The notes: generated from the letters alone by a model not told the origin. Counted from the first letter of the stretch, positions 1 to 8,686 are shown. The stretch: DNA of 39,962 bases from an uncultured Gammaproteobacteria bacterium (GCA_905478855.1 CAJQKF010000114.1:1-39962); one strand, 5' to 3'. Numbers and translations are program-made.

Positions 1-92
1 AACTCAACACATTAGCATCGAGAAAACAAATGCATTACCATAACCGAGCACAAAACCTAAACCCGATGGACTGAACCGTCTCTTAAATTAGG

Positions 93-245
93 CAACCAAA
101 AGTCCATATTTATCTGGCGACGTACAAGGTTACTATAATCGACATTGGTTTGTTGATAGACTATTTCATGACCCGCGAAAGTGACTACCTAGTGCAGCTT
201 TGTGTTATGGAGCACGTAGCAACCATGGCTCATTACCAAGTCTGA
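93..245 (+). pseudogene. Possible Lrp/AsnC-like remnant (weak)
   Basis: An open stretch of 50 codons without an early start codon, bounded by TAA at 84-86 and TGA at 243-245. Its second half reads like the effector-domain strand of Lrp/AsnC regulators: a segment around TRESDYLVQLCV, where the family often has a TGxxDYLLxV pattern. No DNA-binding half lies upstream within the window and nothing continues downstream in another frame. It may be the 3' remnant of a decayed regulator or a chance open frame. The rest of bases 1-269 shows nothing recognisable. Confidence 0.22.
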
Positions 246-269
246 CAATGAGCCTATTTTACTTAAAAT

Positions 270-1157
270 TCAAGAATTCAACAATCTAAGCAAACTGGAT
301 GTATCCCAGCGTCCGCCACCGCGTTGTTGTACCTGCCGATAAAACTGGTCGACCAAAGCGGTGACCGGAAGTAACGACCCATTAACGTTAGCTTCTTGGA
401 AGCATAACCCTAGGTCTTTATGCATCCAGTCCACAGCGAAACCAAACTCAAATTCGTCCTTTACCATGGTAGACCCCCGATTCTCCATCTGCCATGATTG
501 AGCCGCACCTTTACTAATTACATCCAACACTAAATCTGCATCTAGACCGGCTTTTTGCGCAAAATTAATCCCTTCTGACAAACCCTGCACTAATCCAGCT
601 ATACAGATTTGATTTACCATTTTCGTGAGTTGTCCTGATCCAGAAGGCCCCATCAACTTTACGGATTTAGCGAAACTATCAATAACTGAAGCCGCTTGAT
701 CAAATAACAATTGCTCTCCACCAACCATAACCGTTAGCGCACCATTCTCTGCACCCGCCTGTCCACCAGAGACAGGAGCGTCAAGAAAACCCAGTCCTTT
801 AGCACGAGCTACTTGATCCAACTCACGAGCAACTATTGCAGAAGCCGTCGTATGATCAACAAATACCGAGCCATTTTTCATTGTCGAAAACGCTCCGGAC
901 TCGCCTGTAGTCATCGCACGCACATCATCATCCGCACCAACACAGCAAAAAACAAGCTCAGCATCCCGAGATGCTTCAGCCGGCGTAGCAGCCATTGCCC
1001 CACCATGCTCTGCAACCCATTGTTCGGCCTTTACCGCTGTGCGATTATAAACTGTGACGCTGTAGCCATTCTGAGAAAGATGCCCAGCCATTGGATAGCC
1101 CATAACACCAAGGCCTAAAAACGCCACATTTTTGATACTATTGGTTTCGTTACTCAT
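270..1157 (-). CDS. NAD(P)-dependent beta-hydroxyacid dehydrogenase (3-hydroxyisobutyrate dehydrogenase / tartronate semialdehyde reductase family)
   Basis: A 295-residue cytosolic oxidoreductase of the 3-hydroxyisobutyrate dehydrogenase family, which reversibly oxidises the hydroxyl of small beta-hydroxyacids such as 3-hydroxyisobutyrate, D-glycerate or tartronate semialdehyde's reduced form. The Rossmann dinucleotide motif GLGVMG is at residues 15-20, the substrate loop DAPVSGG at 126-132, and the catalytic lysine is probably K179 in GQLTKMVNQ. Length is normal for the family. It is divergent from the acetyltransferase gene, with only about 55 bases between start codons. A second family member lies at 5045-5944. 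Substrate cannot be fixed from sequence alone; GarR/GlxR-like or MmsB-like activity are the main options. Confidence 0.85.
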   Translation of the reverse strand: MSNETNSIKNVAFLGLGVMGYPMAGHLSQNGYSVTVYNRTAVKAEQWVAEHGGAMAATPAEASRDAELVFCCVGADDDVRAMTTGESGAFSTMKNGSVFVDHTTASAIVARELDQVARAKGLGFLDAPVSGGQAGAENGALTVMVGGEQLLFDQAASVIDSFAKSVKLMGPSGSGQLTKMVNQICIAGLVQGLSEGINFAQKAGLDADLVLDVISKGAAQSWQMENRGSTMVKDEFEFGFAVDWMHKDLGLCFQEANVNGSLLPVTALVDQFYRQVQQRGGGRWDTSSLLRLLNS

Positions 1158-1213
1158 ATTAATTCGATTATTTTCAAGTTAAGGGGTTGGTCTTAGTACC
1201 AAAAAAATCAATT

Positions 1214-1693
1214 ATGACAAATTCTAAAAAAATTAATTTAAACGATACACTTGTTCGCCAGGCTACTTTAGCAGATGCTGAGATAATTGCCGAGTTCAAC
1301 AGAGCAATGGCATTTGAAACAGAATCTCACGGATTAGATAAAGAAACGGTTAAAAACGGTGTAGAAGCAGTATTTAGCCAAGCCGGGTTGGGTTTCTACC
1401 TAATTGCAGAACGACGCTCAGAAACTGCGGGTTGCCTAATGGTTACAAAAGAATGGAGTGATTGGCGGAACGGCCATTACTGGTGGATTCAAAGTGTATA
1501 CGTAGATCAGCAACATCGTGGCAATGGGCTGTATCGAAAAATGTATGACGAAGTGATAAAACGTGCCCAACTTGAAGGAAATGTAAGTGAGGTGCGCTTA
1601 TATGTTGAAAAAGATAATACCGTGGCCCAGGCAGTTTACGAAAAACTCGGAATGGAAAATAGTGGGTACCTAGTATACGGTGTAACGTTATAA
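1214..1693 (+). CDS. GNAT-family N-acetyltransferase
   Basis: A small single-domain GNAT acetyltransferase that transfers an acetyl group from acetyl-CoA to an unknown amine substrate. The acetyl-CoA pyrophosphate-binding loop is visible as QHRGNG in the stretch VYVDQQHRGNGLYRKMYDE, and the C-terminal half has the usual EVRLYVEKDNTVAQAVYEKLG pattern in which the final asparagine/tyrosine helix packs on CoA. I take ATG at 1214 (159 residues); an in-frame TTG at 1187 would add nine residues but sits directly against an AAGGGG stretch with no spacing. It stands alone between two promoters. The substrate is not predictable. Confidence 0.8.
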   Translation: MTNSKKINLNDTLVRQATLADAEIIAEFNRAMAFETESHGLDKETVKNGVEAVFSQAGLGFYLIAERRSETAGCLMVTKEWSDWRNGHYWWIQSVYVDQQHRGNGLYRKMYDEVIKRAQLEGNVSEVRLYVEKDNTVAQAVYEKLGMENSGYLVYGVTL

Positions 1694-1754
1694 CTACGTA
1701 AACTAACATACGATTACAACAAATTTGGTATTTTTCTGCGAATTTGTGAATTTT

Positions 1755-1783
1755 TTGGAAGATAAGACGTCATAACATATATA
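1755..1783 (+). promoter_or_regulatory. Candidate sigma-70 promoter for msrPQ-moeB
   Basis: TTGGAA at 1755-1760 and TATATA at 1778-1783 are separated by 17 bases, close to the sigma-70 consensus, and lie about 30 bases upstream of the msrP ATG at 1812. An AGGAAA ribosome binding site follows near 1800. Predicted from pattern only. Confidence 0.42.
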
Positions 1784-1811
1784 CGTATAAAACTTTAACA
1801 GGAAATGACCT

Positions 1812-2780
1812 ATGCTTATAAAGCGCCATGCCGAGCTTACTGACAATGATGTTACAGACCCAGAGTTATATAAAAATCGCCGAAATTTCATTCAATCAGG
1901 GTTTGCATTAGCAGCTGGTGCTTCATTTCCTCTATTAAGCATGGGAACCGCTCAAGCCGCTACACGTTTCGATACGACGACATCCACCAAATGGGTTTTA
2001 AACCCAAATCTAGATGAGGAGTTAACTCCATACGAGAAATTAACCACCTATAATAATTTCTACGAATTTGGAACAGATAAAGAGTCTCCTGCGGTTTATG
2101 CCAAAGAGCTTAGCACCCGTCCTTGGGAAATTAGTGTAAATGGTGCATGCAACAAACCAATGACATTCGGTATAGAAGATCTTCTTTCGTCATTTCCTCA
2201 GGAAGAACGAATATATCGATTACGCTGTGTGGAAGCATGGTCTATGGTTGTACCATGGATTGGTTTTCCATTAGCTGCATTATTGAAAAAAGTTGAACCC
2301 ACATCATCGGCAAAATATGTTGTTTTCAAAACCCTTTTAGACCCAAAACAAATGCCCGGGCAACGACCCAGTTTGTTCGGTAGTTCAATAGATTGGCCTT
2401 ATATTGAAGGACTACGCATTGACGAGGCAATGAACCCACTAACATTACTTGGCACCGGACTTTATGGCGAACATATGCCAAATCAAAACGGTGCTCCGAT
2501 ACGGCTTATAGTGCCATGGAAATATGGTTTTAAAAGTATTAAATCTATAGTCTCAATTGAACTGGTTGAAGAACCTCCTATAAATACATGGCAAGCCATA
2601 CTACCTAACGAATATGGGTTTTACGCAAATGTTAATCCGGCTGTAGATCATCCTCGTTGGACACAATCACGGGAACGGCGCATTGGTGAATGGACAAAAA
2701 GAAAAACTTTACCCTTCAACGGTTATGGAGAAGAAGTAGCACATCTCTATACCGGTATGGACTTACGTAAACACTATTAA
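1812..2780 (+). CDS. msrP: Protein-methionine-sulfoxide reductase catalytic subunit MsrP (YedY), molybdoenzyme
   Basis: A 322-residue periplasmic molybdopterin enzyme of the sulfite-oxidase fold that reduces methionine sulfoxide in oxidised envelope proteins. A twin-arginine signal is present: R23-R24 in NRRNFIQSG, then a hydrophobic stretch ending near TAQA (about residue 49). The molybdenum-ligating cysteine is C139 in [15 protein letters not shown]. Length matches the family. Start ATG 1812 has an AGGAAA site seven bases upstream. The gene is followed after 17 bases by msrQ, its membrane haem partner, and then by a MoeB-type gene, so all three probably form one operon. Export should depend on Tat, whose genes lie at 17.4-18.9 kb. 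Confidence 0.96.
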   Translation: MLIKRHAELTDNDVTDPELYKNRRNFIQSGFALAAGASFPLLSMGTAQAATRFDTTTSTKWVLNPNLDEELTPYEKLTTYNNFYEFGTDKESPAVYAKELSTRPWEISVNGACNKPMTFGIEDLLSSFPQEERIYRLRCVEAWSMVVPWIGFPLAALLKKVEPTSSAKYVVFKTLLDPKQMPGQRPSLFGSSIDWPYIEGLRIDEAMNPLTLLGTGLYGEHMPNQNGAPIRLIVPWKYGFKSIKSIVSIELVEEPPINTWQAILPNEYGFYANVNPAVDHPRWTQSRERRIGEWTKRKTLPFNGYGEEVAHLYTGMDLRKHY

Positions 2781-2797
2781 CGATTTATTAATAATTT

Positions 2798-3454
2798 ATG
2801 GTCTCAAATATTCAAAATGATGGTTTCAGCGAGTTTCGCATCCGCACTCTGAAAACCGTGTTGTTCATCTTGCTTTGCCTGCCAGCACTTTCATTAGGGT
2901 ATGCAGCTTTCAGTAACAGTTTTGCAGATCCCATCAAGGAGCTAACACTTACAACCGGCGAGTGGGCCCTAAGAATTCTTCTCATGACACTCGCCATTAC
3001 CCCACTCAGAAGACTTACAGGCTGGGGCAAGCTTGCACGCCTACGTCGAATGCTTGGGTTATTTAGTTTTTTTTATATGATCAGCCATTTTTTAATTTAT
3101 CTCGTTCTGGATCGTTATCTATATTGGCCGGATATAATCGTAGATTTTACTGAACGGCCTTACATCATAGCTGGACTGACCTGCCTACTGGCATGCGCCC
3201 CGCTAGCAATTACATCAACAGACGGTATGATCCGACGTCTCGGTGGGCGCATGTGGAAACGATTGCATAAACTCGTTTATCTAGCAGCTATAGCCGCTGT
3301 CCTACATTTTTTATGGCTAGTTAAGTCCGACCTTACTGAGCCACTCATTTATGGCACGATTTTATTTTTCTTATTCTTTGATCGGATTCGTACAAACAAT
3401 ATTTGGCCCTCGTTTTCTGAAAAACTATTTCGAACCACGGCAGCCCCAAACTAA
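2798..3454 (+). CDS. msrQ: Protein-methionine-sulfoxide reductase haem-binding subunit MsrQ (YedZ)
   Basis: A 218-residue inner-membrane b-type haem protein that passes electrons from the respiratory chain or flavin reductases to MsrP. About six hydrophobic segments are visible; likely haem-ligating histidines sit in FYMISHFLIYL and in the pair RLHKLVYLAAIAAVLHFLW. The short motif ITPLRRLTG followed by LARLRRMLGL, common in this family, is present near residues 66-86. Start ATG 2798 lacks an obvious Shine-Dalgarno sequence, suggesting coupling to msrP 17 bases upstream. Its TAA stop shares one base with the ATG of the next gene. Confidence 0.94.
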   Translation: MVSNIQNDGFSEFRIRTLKTVLFILLCLPALSLGYAAFSNSFADPIKELTLTTGEWALRILLMTLAITPLRRLTGWGKLARLRRMLGLFSFFYMISHFLIYLVLDRYLYWPDIIVDFTERPYIIAGLTCLLACAPLAITSTDGMIRRLGGRMWKRLHKLVYLAAIAAVLHFLWLVKSDLTEPLIYGTILFFLFFDRIRTNNIWPSFSEKLFRTTAAPN

Positions 3455-4206
3455 TGCAGCAACATGAAAGGGAACGATATAGTCGCCAAATTAAACTACC
3501 TCAAATTGGGGAAGATGGGCAAGAAAAGTTCTTAAGCGCACGTGTTCTTATTATTGGTATGGGCGGATTAGGCTCACCCGTAGCGATGTATCTGGCTGCG
3601 GCAGGTGTTGGGCACTTGGTGATTAGCGATTTTGACCACGTGGATACCAGTAATTTGCAGCGTCAGATTATTCATGATCAAGACAGTCTGGGAGAATCAA
3701 AAGCCACCTCAGCAGCTAGGCGAATTAACGCACTAAACCCAAACTGCAGAGTTGATGTATTCGACTATGAGCTGGATGACGAAGAGTTGGAAAATGAAGT
3801 CCGGCACGCAACTGTAATTGTGGATTGCACCGATAACTTTACCAGTCGATTTGAACTCAACCGGTTAAGCCTAAAATTCTCCACGCCATTAGCATCTGCC
3901 GCGGCTGTGCGATTTGAAGCTCAAATATCTACATTTGACCCAAGGAGAGCGGATACACCTTGTTATCAATGTTTATATCCTGATACCAGTATAGAAGGTG
4001 CAACTTGTGCAGGAGAAGGGGTGATGGCACCTTTAGTCGGGATTGTTGGCAGTATACAGGCGATGGAAGCTCTTAAAGTTATCCTGGACATGCCTGGCAC
4101 ACTCACCGGTAGGTTATTACTAGTCGATACCACTACCATGGAATTTACCTCACTAGTCCTGCCAAAAAACAGTAGCTGCCCAGCATGCAGCGAAAATAAA
4201 TATTAA
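3454..4206 (+). CDS. moeB: MoeB/ThiF-family adenylyltransferase (molybdopterin-synthase adenylyltransferase)
   Basis: A 250-residue E1-like enzyme that adenylates the C-terminal glycine of the small sulfur carrier MoaD (or ThiS). The ATP-binding motif GMGGLGS is at 35-41, followed by D61, R70 and D127, which fit the conserved nucleotide and magnesium contacts. A structural zinc site is formed by C170/C173 and C242/C245, and a conserved cysteine, C185, lies in ATCAGEG. There is no C-terminal rhodanese domain. The gene overlaps msrQ by one base. Since MsrP carries molybdopterin, a MoeB role is favoured over ThiF, but the specificity is inferred from context. Confidence 0.88.
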   Translation: MQQHERERYSRQIKLPQIGEDGQEKFLSARVLIIGMGGLGSPVAMYLAAAGVGHLVISDFDHVDTSNLQRQIIHDQDSLGESKATSAARRINALNPNCRVDVFDYELDDEELENEVRHATVIVDCTDNFTSRFELNRLSLKFSTPLASAAAVRFEAQISTFDPRRADTPCYQCLYPDTSIEGATCAGEGVMAPLVGIVGSIQAMEALKVILDMPGTLTGRLLLVDTTTMEFTSLVLPKNSSCPACSENKY

Positions 4207-4232
4207 TAATCTATTAGCCTATAAGGCACTTC

Positions 4233-5000
4233 TTAACGTATTAACGCAGACATCCATTGAAGGCTATCCCTAGTTGCACCAACGGGTTTGTATTCGGCGC
4301 CAATAGGTTCTGAATAGCCAAGTCGGTCAAGAGTTTTGATAACATAGCCATAATCCAGTTCGCCAACATCAGGGGCACCCCGACTGGGAACGGATGCGAT
4401 TTGCACGTGTCCAATAATCGGCAATAAACGCTGAAGTCGGCGAGTAATGTCACCCTCCATAATCTGCACATGATAACAATCAAACATTAGCTTTACATTC
4501 CGCAAGTCGAGCTCATTTATAATGCTCTCCGCCTGTACAGACGTCGAAAGAAAGTACCCAGGAGCGTCAAAGTGATTTAGCGGCTCAATGAGTATTGTTA
4601 TTCCGAGCCCCGCGGCCCGACCCGCTGCATACGAAAGATTGTCCATAAAAGTATCGTGAGCATATCTGCCGCTAGCATAACCTGCCATAACATGGATATT
4701 TCTGGCTTTTATAAGTGAAGCATACTCCACTGCTTGATCGATGGCCTCCCGGGCTTCAGTCAATCTTGACGATAAAGCAGATAAGCCGTTATCCCCAGCT
4801 TCGACATTCCCCCGCACGGTATTAATTCCAAGCATAGGAAGTTCGGTTTCCTGTAAAGCTTCACGAACTGTTGAAGCCGCAACATCGTAAGGCCAATGAC
4901 ATTCGACAGCACTAAATCCAGCATCTGCGGCTGCTCGTATCCCATCAGTTAGTTGCAACTCTTGCCACAGAAAACCGAGGTTTGCGGAAAATTGAATCAT
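4233..5000 (-). CDS. hyi: Hydroxypyruvate isomerase family TIM-barrel protein (Hyi / OtnI-like)
   Basis: A 255-residue xylose-isomerase-like TIM barrel. Hyi interconverts hydroxypyruvate and tartronate semialdehyde; the close homologue OtnI isomerises 2-oxotetronate. Expected metal and catalytic residues are visible: E139 in LIEPLNHF, D174 in MFDCYHVQ, and E236 in GAEYKP. Length is typical. The gene is 44 bases downstream of a beta-hydroxyacid dehydrogenase on the same strand, so the two probably form an operon: either isomerase plus tartronate semialdehyde reductase for glyoxylate/glycerate metabolism, or part of threonate catabolism. It converges with moeB, with 26 bases between stops. Confidence 0.88.
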   Translation of the reverse strand: MIQFSANLGFLWQELQLTDGIRAAADAGFSAVECHWPYDVAASTVREALQETELPMLGINTVRGNVEAGDNGLSALSSRLTEAREAIDQAVEYASLIKARNIHVMAGYASGRYAHDTFMDNLSYAAGRAAGLGITILIEPLNHFDAPGYFLSTSVQAESIINELDLRNVKLMFDCYHVQIMEGDITRRLQRLLPIIGHVQIASVPSRGAPDVGELDYGYVIKTLDRLGYSEPIGAEYKPVGATRDSLQWMSALIR

Positions 5001-5044
5001 TAGTGGTACTCCTTATTTTGCGATTAATTAGCGCTCTTCTAGCA

Positions 5045-5944
5045 TCACTCTCCCGGCAATTTCACATTTGCTTGTCTTGCATAAATTTTAGTAACTGCAG
5101 CATCATCTTGTGTCCCCAGTCCAGCATCCGCCGCCGCTATAAACTGACGCAATGCACTCTCGGTTAGCGGTGTTTCAACCCCCGAACTTTTTGCTATTTG
5201 TTGAACGATACCTAGGTCTTTTAGCCAAATATTAACCGATGAATGTGGCGTATAGTCTCCGTCAACAACGTGTGGTGCGCGATTTTTGAACATCCAGCTA
5301 CTTCCCGCACATTCTGAAATTACTTCAACGATTTGGGCTGCATCCATACCTTGTGAAATACCAAACGTTAATGCCTCGGCCATGCTAGCAATATGCACCC
5401 CAGCTAATAGTTGATTGACAGACTTCATAGCCGAACCCATCCCCGACTTACTGCCAAGCCTGAATACTTTCTCTGACATTGCATCCAGAACAGGTTGAGC
5501 TGCCGCAAAGCTTTCATCTGTGCCGGATGACATCACGGTCAATTGACCGGCCGCCGCTTTTATCGAACCCCCAGAAATTGGCGCGTCCAAATAATGAACA
5601 TTGTGCTCAAGACATCTCATCGCCATGCTACGCGCAAAATCAGGGGCAGCAGTAGCACACGCAATAACGCATGAGCCAGCAGGCATATTTCTGACAATGC
5701 CATCTTCACCAAAGAGTACGGACTCGGTCTGTTCAGCATTTAGAACAACAATTACGGCTATATCAACCTGTTTTGCAACAGTTTGTATATCTCCTGATAA
5801 ACCGCCTTGCATTACGAATCGCTCAACTACTTCTTTAGCAGAATCAAAACCCCATGTTTCAAATCCGCTCTTAAGAATAGAACTTGCAATTCCGGACCCC
5901 ATAGACCCTAACCCAAAAACTGCAATGGTAGTTTTTCTGCCCAT
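5045..5944 (-). CDS. NAD(P)-dependent dehydrogenase of the 3-hydroxyisobutyrate family (LtnD/GlxR-like)
   Basis: A 299-residue beta-hydroxyacid dehydrogenase. The Rossmann motif GLGSMG is at 11-16, the substrate loop DAPISGG at 120-126 and the probable catalytic lysine is K174 in SAMKSVNQ. The N-terminal segment containing FETWGFD resembles L-threonate dehydrogenases (LtnD), though tartronate semialdehyde reductases are also close. It is the first gene of a likely two-gene unit with the hydroxypyruvate-isomerase-family gene. It is clearly diverged from the paralogue at 270-1157, so this is not a recent tandem duplication. Function beyond the family is inferred from its neighbour. Confidence 0.85.
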   Translation of the reverse strand: MGRKTTIAVFGLGSMGSGIASSILKSGFETWGFDSAKEVVERFVMQGGLSGDIQTVAKQVDIAVIVVLNAEQTESVLFGEDGIVRNMPAGSCVIACATAAPDFARSMAMRCLEHNVHYLDAPISGGSIKAAAGQLTVMSSGTDESFAAAQPVLDAMSEKVFRLGSKSGMGSAMKSVNQLLAGVHIASMAEALTFGISQGMDAAQIVEVISECAGSSWMFKNRAPHVVDGDYTPHSSVNIWLKDLGIVQQIAKSSGVETPLTESALRQFIAAADAGLGTQDDAAVTKIYARQANVKLPGE

Positions 5945-6250
5945 AGAAACTTTTCCTCAGCCTATATATTTTAAGTCTAAAAACATATTTTACACTTAAC
6001 CGGATAATCTTTCCGCACAGGTAAGGCATACTCCATAATATATATCTCATAACAGGAAACGGACGCACGAAGTAGTGAAGATAAAACTGCTTGATCGCTT
6101 CCTATGCCCAACGACATCTTAAATGCTAACGCGTGAGAGAACTACTTCGCACGCAGTGTGATATGTTTCCATGTATTACTCCTATTATTTACTTAGAAAC
6201 AGCACCTCAGTCGTAAACCAATCTACAACGGTTCAAAAATAAATATCGTT
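5945..6250. other. Gap with micro-ORF, overlapping short frame and distant inverted repeat
   Basis: On the minus strand a strong AGGAG site (6179-6183) lies six bases before an ATG at 6172 that opens a 17-codon frame ending at TAA 6119-6121. A second frame of 46 codons runs from ATG 6117 to TAG 5977-5979. A 9-bp inverted repeat, CGAAGTAGT at 6068-6076 and ACTACTTCG at 6141-6149, spans the same area. The stretch could be the leader of the 5045-5944 gene or the remains of a frameshifted small gene. I recognise no protein family in it. Confidence 0.3.
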
Positions 6251-7159
6251 TTACATCCTGGGCTTTTGTCTTGCGTAGCGGGTCGCAAACACACTGCTAA
6301 CGACCACTATGAAAGCACCAAGTAACGCATGTATCGAAGGCACTTCAGACCAAAAATACCAACCGATCAAGCCAACAAGAATAAGCACTGAATATTCTAT
6401 CGGGGCAAGGACGCTGGCGCGCGTAAGTCGGTATGCCGTTGTTAGCGTATACTGCTGCACCCCACCCAATAAACCTATACAAATCATGGCCAATAAATAC
6501 ACGTCCCAATTCAATGTCCAGTCAGTGACCAGTAACCAGCACAATAATATCAATGTTCCAGTTGTATTATAAAGAACCGCTATTGTAATCACCGACTCTC
6601 GGAAGCTTAAACGACGCAACCAAATGGAAACCATCGCTCCAAAAACCGCAGAGCCTATAGCGGCAATAGAACCGATACCGAAATGGTGACCCGTTGGGCT
6701 TGCAATTAACAACATACCGCAAAAGCCCAAAAACACCATAAACCACTGGCGAATACTGACCTGTTCACCCAGTAGAGGTACAGCAAATACCAAAACGAAC
6801 AATGGGGCAGAAAAGCTAATCGCGGTAGCATCTGCAATGGGGATACTACGTATAGATAAAAAGTAGAGCCCTATACTCAACATTCCACAAACTGTTCGAA
6901 TAAAATGCTGAAGCGGCTGAGTTGTTCTGAGTAGACTCACTCCTCCTGAGCGACGTAGCACAAAGCTCAATAAAACCAAACTTCCTGCAAACCGAAAGAA
7001 AAGAATCTCCGACACAGGTTCCTTAGCTGAGACGAATTTTACGAGCCCGGTTATTACCGCCATGCATAGCAGGCTAACGAACAATATGCTAATCGCCCGA
7101 AAGTCCGACTCGATACAGACCCGAGTTAGTTTTTGTTTATTTCGCGATTGAAACCTCAA
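6251..7159 (-). CDS. DMT-superfamily transporter (EamA family)
   Basis: A 302-residue inner-membrane protein with about ten hydrophobic segments arranged as two EamA repeats, the standard layout of drug/metabolite transporters such as RhaT/YdcZ-type exporters. The first repeat includes EILFFRFAGSLVLL and the second APIEYSVLILVGLIGWYFW, both typical of the family. The reading frame has no ATG near its beginning; TTG at 7159 is the best start and gives a short basic cytosolic leader before the first membrane segment. Substrate is unknown. It stands alone, transcribed away from purC. Confidence 0.85.
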   Translation of the reverse strand: MRFQSRNKQKLTRVCIESDFRAISILFVSLLCMAVITGLVKFVSAKEPVSEILFFRFAGSLVLLSFVLRRSGGVSLLRTTQPLQHFIRTVCGMLSIGLYFLSIRSIPIADATAISFSAPLFVLVFAVPLLGEQVSIRQWFMVFLGFCGMLLIASPTGHHFGIGSIAAIGSAVFGAMVSIWLRRLSFRESVITIAVLYNTTGTLILLCWLLVTDWTLNWDVYLLAMICIGLLGGVQQYTLTTAYRLTRASVLAPIEYSVLILVGLIGWYFWSEVPSIHALLGAFIVVVSSVFATRYARQKPRM

Positions 7160-7420
7160 TCAGCAGCCTCTTGAGCGCCAAACTAAGAAGTCTACCACCA
7201 ACAAGCATTTAGAAATGCCGCCTACACACAGATTCCGATAAAAGACAAAAAGAACATACTGCTGAACGATAATTGACGAGCAACACAATATCAAACCGAT
7301 ATCATAATCAACTCAGCCAAAAATATAGTTTATGCTCAGATTTTATATACGGAGTGCAATCGCCAAATCGAACATTCCAGCGTACAATTACCGCACTATT
7401 AAGTCGACAGTTTGAAACTC

Positions 7421-8320
7421 ATGAGCAACGCTATTTTTGATACCAATATTCAATCTCTTCCACTTGTACATCGCGGAAAAGTACGTGACTGCTATGCGGT
7501 TGGAGACGAACATTTACTGATTATCGCAAGTGATCGTCTGTCGGCTTTTGACGTAATTTTACCCACCCCTATTCCAGGTAAGGGCAAACTACTGACACAA
7601 ATTGCAGAATTTTGGTTTGAACATTTTAAACAGCTTGTTCCCAACCATCTTACAGACCTATCCCTGTCTGTTGTTCTACCGGATCCGAATGAATATCGAC
7701 AGGCAGAAGGACGCAGCATGCTAGTCAAACGCCTGAAAGGATTGCCGATTGAAGCGGTCGTTAGAGGCTATGTGATCGGTTCCGGGTGGAAAGACTATCA
7801 AAAGAATGGAACTATTTGTGGCATACCGTTACCCGAAAATTTACAACTGGCCGATAAACTAGAACATCCAATTTTTACACCTGCAACAAAAGCCGCAGCA
7901 GGCGATCATGATGAGAATATTAGCTTCGAGGAAATGCAAAAGCGAGTCGATCCCAAATTAGCAGAAGACGTTCGTACAATCAGTCTAGACTTATATCGAA
8001 AAGCACGATCCCATGCTCAGAAATGTGGCGTCATAATTGCCGATACAAAATTTGAATTTGGACTAGATAATGATGGAGTCTTAACCTTAATGGACGAAGT
8101 ATTAACACCCGACTCATCCCGTTTTTGGCCTGCGGAAGGCTGGAATCCAGGCACCAATCCAGAAAGCTACGACAAACAAATTGTGCGCACACATCTTGAG
8201 ACTCTTGATTGGGACAAAACCGCACCGGGCCCCATTCTTCCAGACTCGATTTTACAACGAACACTCGATAGATACCGAGAAGTGATACGCAAACTAAGCG
8301 GAACCGAACCTCGCGCTTAA
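7421..8320 (+). CDS. purC: Phosphoribosylaminoimidazole-succinocarboxamide synthase (SAICAR synthetase)
   Basis: Cytosolic ATP-dependent ligase joining CAIR with L-aspartate to give SAICAR in de novo purine synthesis. Family signatures are clear: LPIEAVVRGYVIGSGWKDYQ, IIADTKFEFGLD and LMDEVLTPDSSRFWP. The length of 299 residues is that of the longer form found in many proteobacteria and eukaryotes rather than the about 240-residue E. coli form. ATG 7421 is preferred; an in-frame TTG at 7412 would add three residues. The upstream 260 bases hold no gene I can support. Its last 27 bases are overlapped on the other strand by the end of a decayed Gfo/Idh frame. Confidence 0.95.
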   Translation: MSNAIFDTNIQSLPLVHRGKVRDCYAVGDEHLLIIASDRLSAFDVILPTPIPGKGKLLTQIAEFWFEHFKQLVPNHLTDLSLSVVLPDPNEYRQAEGRSMLVKRLKGLPIEAVVRGYVIGSGWKDYQKNGTICGIPLPENLQLADKLEHPIFTPATKAAAGDHDENISFEEMQKRVDPKLAEDVRTISLDLYRKARSHAQKCGVIIADTKFEFGLDNDGVLTLMDEVLTPDSSRFWPAEGWNPGTNPESYDKQIVRTHLETLDWDKTAPGPILPDSILQRTLDRYREVIRKLSGTEPRA

Positions 8321-8686
8321 ATTATTTCCTACAAGGAAAATATTTTCCCTGCTCTGCAGAACGATAGAGAATGTAATGAGACCCGCATGCTCCCCAACAA
8401 TCACACCATTCATAAGACATAAGTCAGCATAGACAGATTCAGACTCCTCTAATAAATATCGGAATGTGTCAATCCAATGTATCGCAATTTCATAAATCAA
8501 AATTCGGAGCATTTTTTGAACATACGGTTGCCGATCTAAGCAAACATTTGGCCCGTACCGTCCCCACGACGAAAGCGAAATACAACCTGCACCGCCTATA
8601 CTGCCCGCGTTCATTAGATCTCGTGCCGTTCTGTATCACGGTTGAAAATGGAAATCTTCATGAATGATCCGTCGTTTTTTTACCAT
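8294..8686 (-). pseudogene. Decayed Gfo/Idh/MocA-family oxidoreductase fragment
   Basis: A minus-strand frame from about 8686 to 8294 matches the middle part of Gfo/Idh/MocA dehydrogenases: the motif HEDFHFQP, an in-frame TGA (8638-8636) where homologues have tryptophan, then YRTARDLMNAGSIGG, later RQPYVQKM, LIYEIAIHWIDTFRYL and a GNNLS segment. The N-terminal Rossmann half and the C-terminal sheet are both missing, and the frame ends inside the 3' end of purC. It is therefore a truncated, stop-interrupted remnant. The family assignment rests on the IYE-x-AIHWIDTFRYL and HE-x-FxFQPW patterns, which I recognise from family knowledge. The sequence from 8687 to 8967 shows no further homology; it holds a 10-bp direct repeat, ACTTGGATCG, at 8766-8775 and 8883-8892. 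Confidence 0.7.
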
